DNA from: Alkanophaga liquidiphilum
GTDB lineage: Archaea; Halobacteriota; Syntropharchaeia; Alkanophagales; B39-G2
Assembly: GCA_029259535.1 (NCBI GenBank)
Contig: JAPHEF010000027.1
Coordinates: 1 to 28,154, forward strand
Direction of reading: 5' to 3'
Length of the DNA: 28,154 nt
The position numbers were made by a program, and so were the translations under genes. Shown in pieces: positions 6,804-14,600 of this stretch (its first letter is position 1; every line of letters starts with the position of its first letter). The notes beneath the pieces were generated by a model. The model made no database searches. It was not told the DNA's origin and saw nothing but the letters and a program-made list of their open reading frames with translations.

Positions 6804-8908
6804 TTTTCTCCTTTTTGCTCATCGTTTTTTGTTTCTTCGCTATTTTCGTTTTTCGCAAGCCAACTGCAATAGGGGCAGCCGAGCTGCCAAACCCGCCGCC
6901 TTCCTCCTTTCCCGCCGCCGCTACTCACCACACGCATTTTCGGCAAGCCATGCACTTCGCAACGCTCCTCGGAGATTACGAGATATCCGCTCTTTGGCAG
7001 CGGCAATGAAAAATCGCAGCTCGGGAAGCTACTGCAGCCTATGAACCTGTTGCCCTTCTTCGAACGTCGCAGCAAGAGCTCGCCGCCGCACTTCGGACAC
7101 GCTCCGAGCTTTGCGTCTTCGCTAATGCCGGTGCGCAGCAACTCTCTTATTTCTTCACGACGAGTCGCCATTTCGTCAAAAATGGCGCTCAGCAGCTCCT
7201 TTGACTTATTTATGACTTCTTCTTCACTCTTTTCCCCCTCGCAAATTCTGTCCATCTCCTCCTCAAGGCTTTTCGTCATCTCCGCCTGCGTTATAATTTC
7301 GGCATGCCGTCGCAGCGACTCTACGACGGCGAACGCCTTTTTCGTCGGCTTCAGCGGGTTTCCACGCACGTAGCCACGCTGATACAGCTTTGCGAGGATT
7401 TCATGGCGGGTGCTCTTTGTTCCGATGCCGAGTTCTTCCATTTTTTTGATTAGGGCGCCTTGCGTGAACCGTTTCGGCGGCTTCGTCTCCTTCTCTTCCA
7501 CCCGCAGCAGCAAAAGAACTACGTCGCCCTCATTAAGCTTCGGCAGCAGCTTTTCCTCGGCTTTCACGTAAGGGTAAACGTCCAGAAAGCCTTTTTTCAG
7601 GAGTTTTCTGCCAGACGCTCTGAAGATTTCGCCGCTGGCGTCGAGTTTCACCCGCACGCTCTCCCAAAGCGCTGGCTCGGAAAGCGTCGCAAGGAAGCGG
7701 CGAACAACAAGCTCGTAAATCCGCCATTCATCATCGTCTAACTGCTCGGCGTCGGCGAGCGCTACCGGATGTATTGGCGGGTGGTCGGTCGTTCTCTTCT
7801 TACCTGCGGTCGGTGTTAGCGTCTTCTTTTTTAAAAGCGCTTCTGCATGCTTTTTAAAGGCAGCGTGAGCGACAAGCATCTCCAAAATGCTCTCAAAACG
7901 AATCGTCTCGGGGTAAACGGTGTTGTCCGTCCTGTGGTAAGAAATGAAACCCCTTAGATATAAGCTTTCAGCAATACGCATCGCACGCATGGGAGAAAAG
8001 CCGATGGAAGCTGCGGCTCTCAGGAATTCTGTGGTGTTGAAGGGGATAGGCGGCTTCTGCTCCGCTCGTTTAACTTTAAACTCGACGACGCTTGCGGGCA
8101 CGAGCTCGCCGTCCGGCGTCTGCACAGCATTAGTCTTAAGCCTTGCGACCAAGTCATCGGCGGCAGCACGCTCCCAGAATTTCTTGGGGTGCTTCGCCTC
8201 GAAAGTCTTTGGTTTCGCCTCTGAAGCCGTCGTTATCCTTGCGGTGGCATACACCTCGTAGTATTTCTGTGGCGTGAAAGCCTCGATTTCACGCTCTCTG
8301 TCCACGACGAGGGCGAGCGCCGGCGATTGAACTCTGCCGACTGAAAGAAAATCCTTGCCAAGGCTGTTTGCCGCCAGCGACACGAACCTCGTGAGCGAGG
8401 CGCCCCAGACCAAATCAATGATTTCTCTGGCTTCTGCCGCCGCCGCCAGATTGTAATCAATGGCGGTGCGGTTTGCGAAGCTTTCTTTGATGTCCTTTTC
8501 GGTGATGGCGCTGTAGCGCATTCTGTCGGCTCGGACGTGCGGGTTCGCCGCCTTTATAATGCGGAGGGCTTCGACGCCGATGAGCTCGCCTTCTCTGTCG
8601 TAGTCGGTCGCTATCGTCACGAGCGTGGCGTCCTTTGCTATCTTGCGGAGAGCGGCGACTACGTCCTTTCTGAGCGGCACAGTAACGAGTTCGGCGTTCA
8701 CGAGGCGTTGCGGCGGCACACTCTTCCAGCTTTTGTAGTTCTTCGGGAAGTCAAAGCCGACGACGTGCCCCTGAAGCCCCATGACGGTGACGTCGTCGAA
8801 CTTGTAGGCTTTGATACTACCTATTTTAACGCTTTCAACCTTCCCGTCCGAGAGGATGGCGGCGATGCGGCGTGCCGTCGTGTTCTTCTCGGTGATGATG
8901 TAGTGCAT
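6800..8908 (-). CDS. topA: DNA topoisomerase I (type IA)
   Basis: A 702-aa type IA topoisomerase that relaxes negatively supercoiled DNA through a 5' phosphotyrosine intermediate. The TOPRIM domain is N-terminal, with Glu in IITEKNTTAR (E7) and DYDREGE (102-108). The active-site Tyr is in GFISYHRTDN (about Y324), preceded by SVGRVQSPAL (about 189-199). The C-terminal region has a four-Cys zinc ribbon (CPKCGG ... CSSFPSC, about 609-636) and a second, incomplete Cys cluster (CEVHG ... CPYC) near the end. Starts at ATG 8908 with a weak GTGA ribosome site, 37 bases after the preceding gene of the same operon. A fusion with helicase is absent, so it is not reverse gyrase. Confidence 0.95.
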   Translation of the reverse strand: MHYIITEKNTTARRIAAILSDGKVESVKIGSIKAYKFDDVTVMGLQGHVVGFDFPKNYKSWKSVPPQRLVNAELVTVPLRKDVVAALRKIAKDATLVTIATDYDREGELIGVEALRIIKAANPHVRADRMRYSAITEKDIKESFANRTAIDYNLAAAAEAREIIDLVWGASLTRFVSLAANSLGKDFLSVGRVQSPALALVVDREREIEAFTPQKYYEVYATARITTASEAKPKTFEAKHPKKFWERAAADDLVARLKTNAVQTPDGELVPASVVEFKVKRAEQKPPIPFNTTEFLRAAASIGFSPMRAMRIAESLYLRGFISYHRTDNTVYPETIRFESILEMLVAHAAFKKHAEALLKKKTLTPTAGKKRTTDHPPIHPVALADAEQLDDDEWRIYELVVRRFLATLSEPALWESVRVKLDASGEIFRASGRKLLKKGFLDVYPYVKAEEKLLPKLNEGDVVLLLLRVEEKETKPPKRFTQGALIKKMEELGIGTKSTRHEILAKLYQRGYVRGNPLKPTKKAFAVVESLRRHAEIITQAEMTKSLEEEMDRICEGEKSEEEVINKSKELLSAIFDEMATRREEIRELLRTGISEDAKLGACPKCGGELLLRRSKKGNRFIGCSSFPSCDFSLPLPKSGYLVISEERCEVHGLPKMRVVSSGGGKGGRRRVWQLGCPYCSWLAKNENSEETKNDEQKGEN

Positions 8909-8945
8909 GATTTCACGCTGTTATTGTTGAGTTGCGGCGTGTTAG

Positions 8946-9758
8946 TTAAGGTTTCGCCGCGGCGACGTAGATACACGCAGCTCTTTTGCACTTGTTGCAA
9001 TCCTGCATCAAGGTTTTTACCGGCGGCTCTCCTTTTATTTGAGTTACGAGTTCGAGAACTTCATCAAGCCTCTCACGCTCGCCCTCGACGCAGAGGACAA
9101 TGGCGCCCTCTCCGCCTGCACCTATCTGGAAGGCGTCTTCGGCGCCTAAAAGCCTCAGCGCTTCGATTTCCGTTACAACTGCTCCGTGGACGGGGAGTAA
9201 GCCGACGGGCATGCCCACCGCCTTATAGACACCTTGGAATCCCCTAATGCGGCGAGCCGCCTCCACGATGGAGAAGCGGACAGATTTCGCAAGATTAACG
9301 GGGATGACAAAGTGTGCGCCACGAGCAACGACTGTGCCGAGCGCCGAACCTATGGTTCCGCCTTTCGGGTGTGCGAGCAGGATGCCAGCGACACCATCGG
9401 GGTCGACGGCGTTCGCACCCTTTATGAAGACGTCATCCTTCGAAAGTTCTTCGAGGGCGTCGTCGAGGCTGCCGTCGTAGAGCGAGCCGTTTTTGATAAT
9501 TATTTCGGGCTGCCGCTCCACCTTTGGAACGACGCAGGGACGGTCGGAAATAACGCCAGCGGCGAACCGCCGCTTGTCTATTTCGTGTTCGATGCCCACT
9601 TGCTGCAACAGTTCCTCGGCGACATAAGCGTTCGTCGTGCCCTGCGTCACGATGACAAGCCCGTCCTTGAGCGCCTTCCGCACAACTTCCATGCGGGCGA
9701 CGCCCTTTGCGATGAGCCGCTTCCCCTCCGCAGGCGTCAAGGTTATTTGCAGCAACAT
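8946..9758 (-). CDS. Conserved protein of unknown function, 270 aa
   Basis: Start ATG 9758 with ribosome site GCGGTGAG four bases upstream. The protein is soluble, alpha/beta, with conserved-looking glycine-rich motifs: VTQGTTNAYVAEELL (36-50), KRRFAAGVI (about 61-69), KGANAVDPDGVAGILLAHPKGGTIGSALG (about 113-141) and IGAGGEGAIVLCVEG (about 212-226). The C-terminus carries CNKCKRAAC (Cys-x2-Cys-x4-Cys), a possible metal site. I have the impression of a family found across archaea but cannot name a function. It sits between a Yip1-like membrane protein and topA in one minus-strand operon. Confidence 0.85.
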   Translation of the reverse strand: MLLQITLTPAEGKRLIAKGVARMEVVRKALKDGLVIVTQGTTNAYVAEELLQQVGIEHEIDKRRFAAGVISDRPCVVPKVERQPEIIIKNGSLYDGSLDDALEELSKDDVFIKGANAVDPDGVAGILLAHPKGGTIGSALGTVVARGAHFVIPVNLAKSVRFSIVEAARRIRGFQGVYKAVGMPVGLLPVHGAVVTEIEALRLLGAEDAFQIGAGGEGAIVLCVEGERERLDEVLELVTQIKGEPPVKTLMQDCNKCKRAACIYVAAAKP

Positions 9759-9791
9759 TTTCTCACCGCTTCTTAGTTCGTCGGCAAAAAA

Positions 9792-10403
9792 TTAAACGCT
9801 GCACGTCGGATACATCAGCGGTGGTAGCACCCATGGCAGCACTAAAAATATCAAAGCAACGACAAACGCCACGACGACAGCAATCGAGACGAGCACGGCT
9901 GCGACCGCTTTTCCAGTGGAGATTTCATGCAGCTCCCTGATGCCTATAATCTGAAGGGCGAGCGCCCAGAGAGCGAAAACAATGCCGACGAACGGGATCC
10001 AACCGAAGAGCAGCGAGGGCGTTGCCGCATACATGCAGGCTTTGAGCGTTTGGGAGACGCCACGCCGCCCGCCAAAAGCGAAGACCCAGAGGTGCAGCCA
10101 GAGCCCCATAATGAAGATGCCTATAATTCCAACGATGAGTGCGTAAATAAGCATGCCCGCAAACATGAAGCCGCCAAGCACCGCAACAGAAACGCCAACG
10201 GGCAGCTCCGCCGTCAGGGGCTGCGGGAAGTATTTCGCAAAGATGACAAGGAGCGCTGCAAGCGCTGCCGCCGAAAGCACACCGAACACCACGAGCAGCA
10301 CCAAAAAATAGACGAAGGCATTGCCAAGCGTCTCGTCCCGCACCGCTCGGAACGTCGCCGCGGGGCTAAGCAAGAGGCCCTTCACTTTTTCTAAGAACTG
10401 CAT
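9792..10403 (-). CDS. Yip1-domain integral membrane protein
   Basis: A 203-aa protein with a short amphipathic N-terminus (MQFLEKVKGLLLSPAATFRAVRDE), which is the usual opening of prokaryotic Yip1/YIP-domain proteins. Five hydrophobic segments follow, at about residues 28-55, 67-92, 94-115, 130-155 and 165-195. Function of the prokaryotic family is not established. Start ATG 10403 has AGGGGT immediately upstream. It is the first gene of the operon leading to the unknown 270-aa gene (33-base gap) and topA. Confidence 0.8.
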   Translation of the reverse strand: MQFLEKVKGLLLSPAATFRAVRDETLGNAFVYFLVLLVVFGVLSAAALAALLVIFAKYFPQPLTAELPVGVSVAVLGGFMFAGMLIYALIVGIIGIFIMGLWLHLWVFAFGGRRGVSQTLKACMYAATPSLLFGWIPFVGIVFALWALALQIIGIRELHEISTGKAVAAVLVSIAVVVAFVVALIFLVLPWVLPPLMYPTCSV

Positions 10404-10483
10404 ACCCCTGAGTTTGCCACGCCGCTTAAAAACATTGCGCCACCAATGCTTAAATTTAAAAAGTTCTCAATGTTTGAAATTTG

Positions 10484-10493
10484 TTTTTATATT
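10484..10493 (+). promoter_or_regulatory. TATA-like box upstream of the pilin gene
   Basis: TTTTTATATT in a very AT-rich spacer (10404-10561) between the divergent Yip1-like and pilin genes. A second candidate, TTTTTTAGA, is at 10504-10512. TTTAAATTT near 10450 on the other strand could serve the Yip1-like operon. Confidence 0.4.
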
Positions 10494-10579
10494 AATGAAA
10501 CGATTTTTTAGATTTACGGAAATCTTATGTGCACTCTAAGGCTTAGTTTTTTCGTAATAAAATGAAAGGGGGTGAGAAT

Positions 10580-10981
10580 GTGGAAAAGCTGAACAAAAAG
10601 GGCGTCTCGCCGGTCATCGGCGTCATCCTCATGGTCGCCGCTACCATCGTCGTCGCCGCAGTAGTCCTCGGCATGCTCGGAGGCTTCGGTCCGCCGAAGA
10701 AGTCATACTCGGTGAGCGTCTCCGCTTCGAGAATGCCCGACGGAAACGTATCGGTGACGTTCGTTGGAGGACCTGACGCTAGTTTAGTTAGCAGCATTAG
10801 AGCCACTGTAACTGACATTGATGACACTAGCAATAGCAAGACCGATACACTCACATTGTCGTCGGTGGGCGACACGAATATGACCGATAAAGGTCCATAC
10901 AACGTGACCAAGGCTCACGTGGTAGCAATAGCAGCCTTTGCTGACGGGACATCGCAAGTGGTCCTTGACACTTTCGTGTAA
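10580..10981 (+). CDS. Archaeal type IV pilin-like protein (class III signal peptide)
   Basis: The frame opens at ATG 10562, but that stretch contains the ribosome site GGGGGTGA (10568-10575), so GTG 10580 is the likely start, giving MEKLNKKGVSPVIGVILMVAATIVVAAVVLGML. This is a prepilin leader: basic residues, cleavage expected between Gly and Val in KKG-VSPVIG, then a hydrophobic helix that packs in the pilus core. The mature domain is small (about 100 residues), Ser/Thr-rich and beta-strand-like, with several N-x-S/T sites for glycosylation. Leader peptidase (PibD/EppA type) and assembly ATPase genes are not nearby. It could be an adhesion pilin or a pseudopilin. Confidence 0.85.
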   Translation: MEKLNKKGVSPVIGVILMVAATIVVAAVVLGMLGGFGPPKKSYSVSVSASRMPDGNVSVTFVGGPDASLVSSIRATVTDIDDTSNSKTDTLTLSSVGDTNMTDKGPYNVTKAHVVAIAAFADGTSQVVLDTFV

Positions 10982-11016
10982 GGTAAAAGGGATTATTTCC
11001 TCTTTTAACCTTTTTT
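10982..11016 (+). terminator. Hairpin and T-run after the pilin gene
   Basis: GGTAAAAGGGA and TCCTCTTTTAACC form an imperfect stem, followed by TTTTTT (11011-11016). The position directly after the pilin stop codon fits a transcription terminator. Confidence 0.55.
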
Positions 11017-11135
11017 CTCATTAATTATCCTGGATTGGTATTGAAGAGCAACACATCTAGGTCTGGCATCTAAATTGACGCTTGTCTGACGAATAAAAAG
11101 GAATAACCTGTTCTGCAGGTGGAGCCAGCTGGTGG

Positions 11136-11143
11136 TTATATAA
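11136..11143 (+). promoter_or_regulatory. TATA box of dapB
   Basis: TTATATAA, 38-45 nt before ATG 11181; GAGGGA at about 11167-11172 may be the ribosome site. The rest of the spacer 11017-11135 shows no gene. Confidence 0.5.
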
Positions 11144-11180
11144 CTTGCGAGCGCCCAAAGTGGCATGAGGGACTGGGAAA

Positions 11181-11963
11181 ATGATAAAGGTAGCGGTAGC
11201 CGGGGCGAGGGGTAGGATGGGCGGCCTTGTGATAAAGAACGTTCTTGAGGATGCAGACCTTGAGCTTGTGGCAGCGTTCGACTTCAGAGGTGTCGGCGAA
11301 CTCGTCGCCGCTGAGGGCGTCGTCATCAAACATCCTTCGGAAATGGACGCCGAACTAAAGGCTAAGAAGCCGGACGTGCTCGTAGATTTCACGAATGCGG
11401 AGGCGGCGGTCGAAAACGTGAAAATAGCTGCAAGAAACGGCGTCAGGCTCGTTGTTGGCACGACAGGCTTCTCTGAAGGACAAATGCGAGAAATGCGTGA
11501 GGCGATAGATGGAAACGTGCCAGCGGTCATCTCGCCAAACTTTTCCATCGGCGTCAACGTCTTCTGGCGGCTTTTAGCGCATGCTGCCGAGTATCTCAGG
11601 GACTACGACGTTGAAATCGTAGAGGCACACCACTCTGCAAAGAAGGATGCGCCGAGCGGCACAGCGCTCAAAGCCGCCCGCATCATCGCAGAACGCAAAG
11701 GGCTCTCAGAAGAAAACTTCGTCTTCGGCAGACGGGGACTCTCGCCACGCTCGCATGCGGAAATAGGAATCCATGCTGTCCGTGCCGGCGACATCGTCGG
11801 CGAGCACACTGCCATTTTCGCAAGACGTGGCGAACGCATCGAACTAACGCACCGAGCGCACAGTAGAGAGGCATTCGCACAGGGTGCCATTCTCGCTGTA
11901 AAATGGGTATTCGAAGTGCAGGAAAGCGGCGTTTATTCTATGGAAGACGTTCTGTGGGGCTGA
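11181..11963 (+). CDS. dapB: 4-hydroxy-tetrahydrodipicolinate reductase
   Basis: A 260-aa protein, normal length for DapB. It reduces 4-hydroxy-tetrahydrodipicolinate to tetrahydrodipicolinate with NAD(P)H, in lysine/diaminopimelate synthesis. The Rossmann nucleotide-binding loop is VAGARGRMG (6-14), VVGTTGFS (about 93-100) is the conserved dinucleotide segment, and EAHHSAKKDAPSGTA (about 152-166) holds the catalytic His and Lys and substrate-binding residues. The C-terminal HRAHSREAFAQGAILA is also family-typical. No other lysine gene is adjacent; dapA and others must lie elsewhere. Confidence 0.95.
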   Translation: MIKVAVAGARGRMGGLVIKNVLEDADLELVAAFDFRGVGELVAAEGVVIKHPSEMDAELKAKKPDVLVDFTNAEAAVENVKIAARNGVRLVVGTTGFSEGQMREMREAIDGNVPAVISPNFSIGVNVFWRLLAHAAEYLRDYDVEIVEAHHSAKKDAPSGTALKAARIIAERKGLSEENFVFGRRGLSPRSHAEIGIHAVRAGDIVGEHTAIFARRGERIELTHRAHSREAFAQGAILAVKWVFEVQESGVYSMEDVLWG

Positions 11964-12062
11964 ATTTACCCTACACAGCCTTACCGCAATGTTAGCGTCC
12001 CACCACCGGTACACCACCTTAACGCAAGCTGCTTGCAACGCCCTGCAGCCGCCTGTCGCTCA

Positions 12063-13289
12063 TCAGCCCAAGATACCAGCAAGCTCCTCGATGATGACTT
12101 CCGCTATGACCTTCTTTAAGCCGCTGACGTGCTTTGCTTCGTCGCTGCCCTTTTTCAGGATGTAAACGTTGTTGTCATCGGTGCCCATGCCGCCTCGCCC
12201 GACGTCATTTGCCACCATCATTTGGAGGGCGCACTCCTCCATCTTCGCACGAGCCCGCCGTATCAGCTCCTCGTCGCTCACGTTCGTCTCAGCCTTGAAA
12301 GCTACCATTACGAGGTCTGGGTATTTCTCCCGGACGGTGTCTATGAGCTTGACGTTTGGGATGAGGCGGAGCGTCGTCGCAGCGTCGCTCTTTATCTTCG
12401 TGTCGAAGGGCTCGACCGTGAAATCTGAGATCGCTGCCGCCGAAATGAAAGCGTCGTAGCCGGTGCTTAGTTCGTTGAGACACGCTTCAAGCATCTCACG
12501 GGCGGTCTCCACCTTAATTTCCCGAATGCCCCAGATATTGAACCATTTGTTGTGAACGAGCGTGACTTCGGCGCCCTGTCGGTAGGCTTCCTTCGCAAGC
12601 TCGACACCCGTTTTCCCGGAGCTGCGGTTCGTAATTACTCGTATAGGGTCTATCGGTTCAAGCGTCGGACCGCCTGTAATGAGAATGCGCTTGCCTCGCA
12701 GCTTACGCTCCGAAAGCATATGCTCGACGTTCAGGACGATGTCTTCGACGTCAGCGATTTTCGCCTTTCCCTCTTCGAACTTCGGACCGACGAAAACCAC
12801 GCCGTGCCGCTTCAGCTTTTCAATATTCTCCTCGAGAACCGGACTCTCGAACATCGTTTCGTGCATCGCCGGCACTATCACTATCGGAACGCCAGAGCCG
12901 AGGGCTGTCGCCGCAAACGTCGTGACTGGCGTGTCCGAGACGCCGCACGCAATCTTGTTTATCGTGTTTGCGGTACACGGCGCTATCAAAAACAGGTCGG
13001 CGGCGCCCTCCATGCCAAGAAACTCGATGTGTTCGATGTTGCCCATGAGCTTCGTCACGACCTCGTGCCCGGTGGCATAGTGCAGCGTGTATGGGTGTAT
13101 TATTTCCTTCGCCGCCTCGCTCATCACCGCAAAAACGTCTGCGCCGTATCTAATAAGCTCGTGCGCCAGCTCAACAGCTCTAACGGCGGCTATTGAGCCC
13201 GTAACGCCCAACACCACCCTCTTGCCAAGTAGTGAGCGGCTCTTCGTCGCCTTTATCCGCAGCGTCGGATGCAGTCCTCGCTCTCCCAT
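12063..13289 (-). CDS. coaBC: Phosphopantothenoylcysteine decarboxylase / phosphopantothenate-cysteine ligase
   Basis: A bifunctional coenzyme A enzyme. The N-terminal flavoprotein decarboxylase half (to about residue 190) has GVTGSIAA, the active-site His in the GNIEHIEF region, and PAMHETM. The C-terminal ligase half has ITGGPTLEPIDPIRVITNRSSGKTG and joins 4'-phosphopantothenate to cysteine, with CTP or ATP. ATG 13289 is chosen over GTG 13295 two codons upstream. The start lies only 26 bases from the tnpB stop, so the ordinary upstream region has been replaced by, or is shared with, the end of a mobile element. No normal TATA box is visible close to the start. A small hairpin GCAAG-CTG-CTTGC lies at 12023-12035 after the gene. 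Confidence 0.93.
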   Translation of the reverse strand: MGERGLHPTLRIKATKSRSLLGKRVVLGVTGSIAAVRAVELAHELIRYGADVFAVMSEAAKEIIHPYTLHYATGHEVVTKLMGNIEHIEFLGMEGAADLFLIAPCTANTINKIACGVSDTPVTTFAATALGSGVPIVIVPAMHETMFESPVLEENIEKLKRHGVVFVGPKFEEGKAKIADVEDIVLNVEHMLSERKLRGKRILITGGPTLEPIDPIRVITNRSSGKTGVELAKEAYRQGAEVTLVHNKWFNIWGIREIKVETAREMLEACLNELSTGYDAFISAAAISDFTVEPFDTKIKSDAATTLRLIPNVKLIDTVREKYPDLVMVAFKAETNVSDEELIRRARAKMEECALQMMVANDVGRGGMGTDDNNVYILKKGSDEAKHVSGLKKVIAEVIIEELAGILG

Positions 13290-13304
13290 CTCCACACCAG
13301 GCTT

Positions 13305-13400
13305 TTTTGATTTCTCACGTGACCTCTACCCTCCATTGGAGGGCATCCGCCGGACGAGGTTGGGGAGTGTGCCTGATGTGGCACTCCCCGTCGGGCGGGG
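13305..13400 (-). ncRNA. Probable omega-RNA (reRNA) scaffold at the right end of the tnpB element
   Basis: The 3' part of tnpB and the bases after it contain strong stems. CCCTCC/GGAGGG with a 3-nt loop is at 13329-13343. GGGGAGT...ACTCCCC with an inner GCC/GGC stem is at 13362-13389. CCCC/GGGG at 13386-13400 competes with the second stem and could form a pseudoknot. TnpB systems transcribe such an RNA from the tnpB 3' end, with the guide formed by DNA beyond the element edge. The element edge is not defined here; the motif TCACGTGAGAAATC (minus strand, about 13307-13320) is a guess for it. Confidence 0.45.
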
Positions 13401-14397
13401 TCACGACAGCCCCTACCGTAAGCATATAGCCCACGGCTCGTCTCATTATATTTTTAGCTCCGTTCACATCACCACCGATTTGATATCCACAATCCTTGCA
13501 GATGAAAACTCCCTGAGAAGGTCTTTTGGTATTCATTGAACCACATCTTGAACACTGTTTCGACGTGTTGAACTCTGGAACTTCTATCACTGCAATCCCT
13601 CTCTCCAATGCTTTATGCTTGATATATTCCTTCAAGCGGTAGAACGGCATCGAATTCACTCTCCTGTTCACTTCTCTCCCTTTGTTGTTATTTCTAACTC
13701 CGTTCAAGTTGCCTATTGCAATTATTGCGTCGTGCCTCTCCGCCTCTTCAACAATTTCCTTTGCTATCTTGTGCAGCTCGTCGTTTACAATCCTCCGCTC
13801 CTTGTGCCCGATCTTCTTTATCGCCCTCTGCTTCTTCTCCCTTCCGAGCTTCCTCCTAAGCCAGAAATACTTTCCTCTAACCGCCCTCACTTTTCTGCCG
13901 TAGAACTTTGGCTTGCTGCGGTGCCGTGCCACCGACACTCCTATCCAACGAGCTCCCATGTCTATCGCTATGATGGATGAGTATTCACTCTTTTGCTCAA
14001 CATCCTTTTTAACAGTTACGTGAAGGTAAAATTCTCCCCCGTCCGTCCTGACAAGTAAAGATTCACATATAGCCCACTCCTCAAAAATAATTGGCTGATG
14101 AACCAGTGCGACCTTTACACCACCTCTTACACCTTTTACCCTTATCCTCGCCCAATATTTCGCTATTTTCGTATCTCTTCTTTGGATATCTATCAAATCT
14201 TTTCTTATTGGGATGCCCCTCATCTTCCTTGCTTTCTTATATAGCCACTTTGCATCTTGCTTGTATGCTGAATACACCCCTCTATCTTCTCCCGTCTCAA
14301 ACCAATGCTGGAAGTTATCATATTCCTTGTTAAGTAGTTTCCTCTTTCGCTCGGTTAAACCCATTATCTTACACTTGACGGTCTTTGTCACTTCCAT
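13315..14397 (-). CDS. tnpB: TnpB, RNA-guided nuclease of IS200/IS605 (IS1341-type)
   Basis: A 360-aa TnpB. The first RuvC Asp is in IIAIDMGARWIG (D146). The position normally holding the RuvC-II Glu reads AIGNLNG, with Gly at 229. Zinc ribbon Cys are 282, 285, 300 and 303, and the third RuvC Asp is in GGDVNGAKNI (D310). The Gly is shared by a large archaeal TnpB group in which another acidic residue is thought to substitute; here the helix RRIVNDELHKIAKEIVEEAE (about 201-220) offers candidates. Residues after about 325 overlap RNA-like hairpins and may not be conserved. No tnpA transposase is nearby, so it is a stand-alone or non-autonomous copy. TATA-like GTTTTTAAGT lies 22-31 bases upstream, suggesting a leaderless message. 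Confidence 0.9.
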   Translation of the reverse strand: MEVTKTVKCKIMGLTERKRKLLNKEYDNFQHWFETGEDRGVYSAYKQDAKWLYKKARKMRGIPIRKDLIDIQRRDTKIAKYWARIRVKGVRGGVKVALVHQPIIFEEWAICESLLVRTDGGEFYLHVTVKKDVEQKSEYSSIIAIDMGARWIGVSVARHRSKPKFYGRKVRAVRGKYFWLRRKLGREKKQRAIKKIGHKERRIVNDELHKIAKEIVEEAERHDAIIAIGNLNGVRNNNKGREVNRRVNSMPFYRLKEYIKHKALERGIAVIEVPEFNTSKQCSRCGSMNTKRPSQGVFICKDCGYQIGGDVNGAKNIMRRAVGYMLTVGAVVTPPDGECHIRHTPQPRPADALQWRVEVT

Positions 14398-14418
14398 TAG
14401 TTTTAGTGTATTCTTTCT

Positions 14419-14428
14419 ACTTAAAAAC
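14419..14428 (-). promoter_or_regulatory. TATA-like box of tnpB
   Basis: GTTTTTAAGT on the minus strand, 22-31 bases before ATG 14397. In the spacer to gltX, GCTTAAGTC near 14558-14566 on the plus strand may be the gltX promoter. Confidence 0.45.
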
Positions 14429-14600
14429 TTTCCCGCCCTCCTCCCCCTCTGTATCCCTCCTTTGAGAAGAAGGGATTAGAAGCAACTTATCCTGAATATG
14501 GATGGGGTTAAAGATTCTGGACGACGATGCGGAGAAGACAACTTGAAATACCGAGGCGAGCTTAAGTCTTGCTGGGACCCATTAAGGATTAGGTGAAAAC

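Noticed and set aside
12000..12062. Possible RNA gene between dapB and coaBC
   Set aside because: Only a 5-bp hairpin (12023-12035); no promoter or recognisable RNA fold.
13329..13400. Hairpins after tnpB as the start of a CRISPR array
   Set aside because: There are no repeated units with spacers; inverted stems at a tnpB end are better explained as omega-RNA.
13315..14397. Cas12 effector
   Set aside because: At 360 residues and without any CRISPR array or cas gene it is a TnpB.
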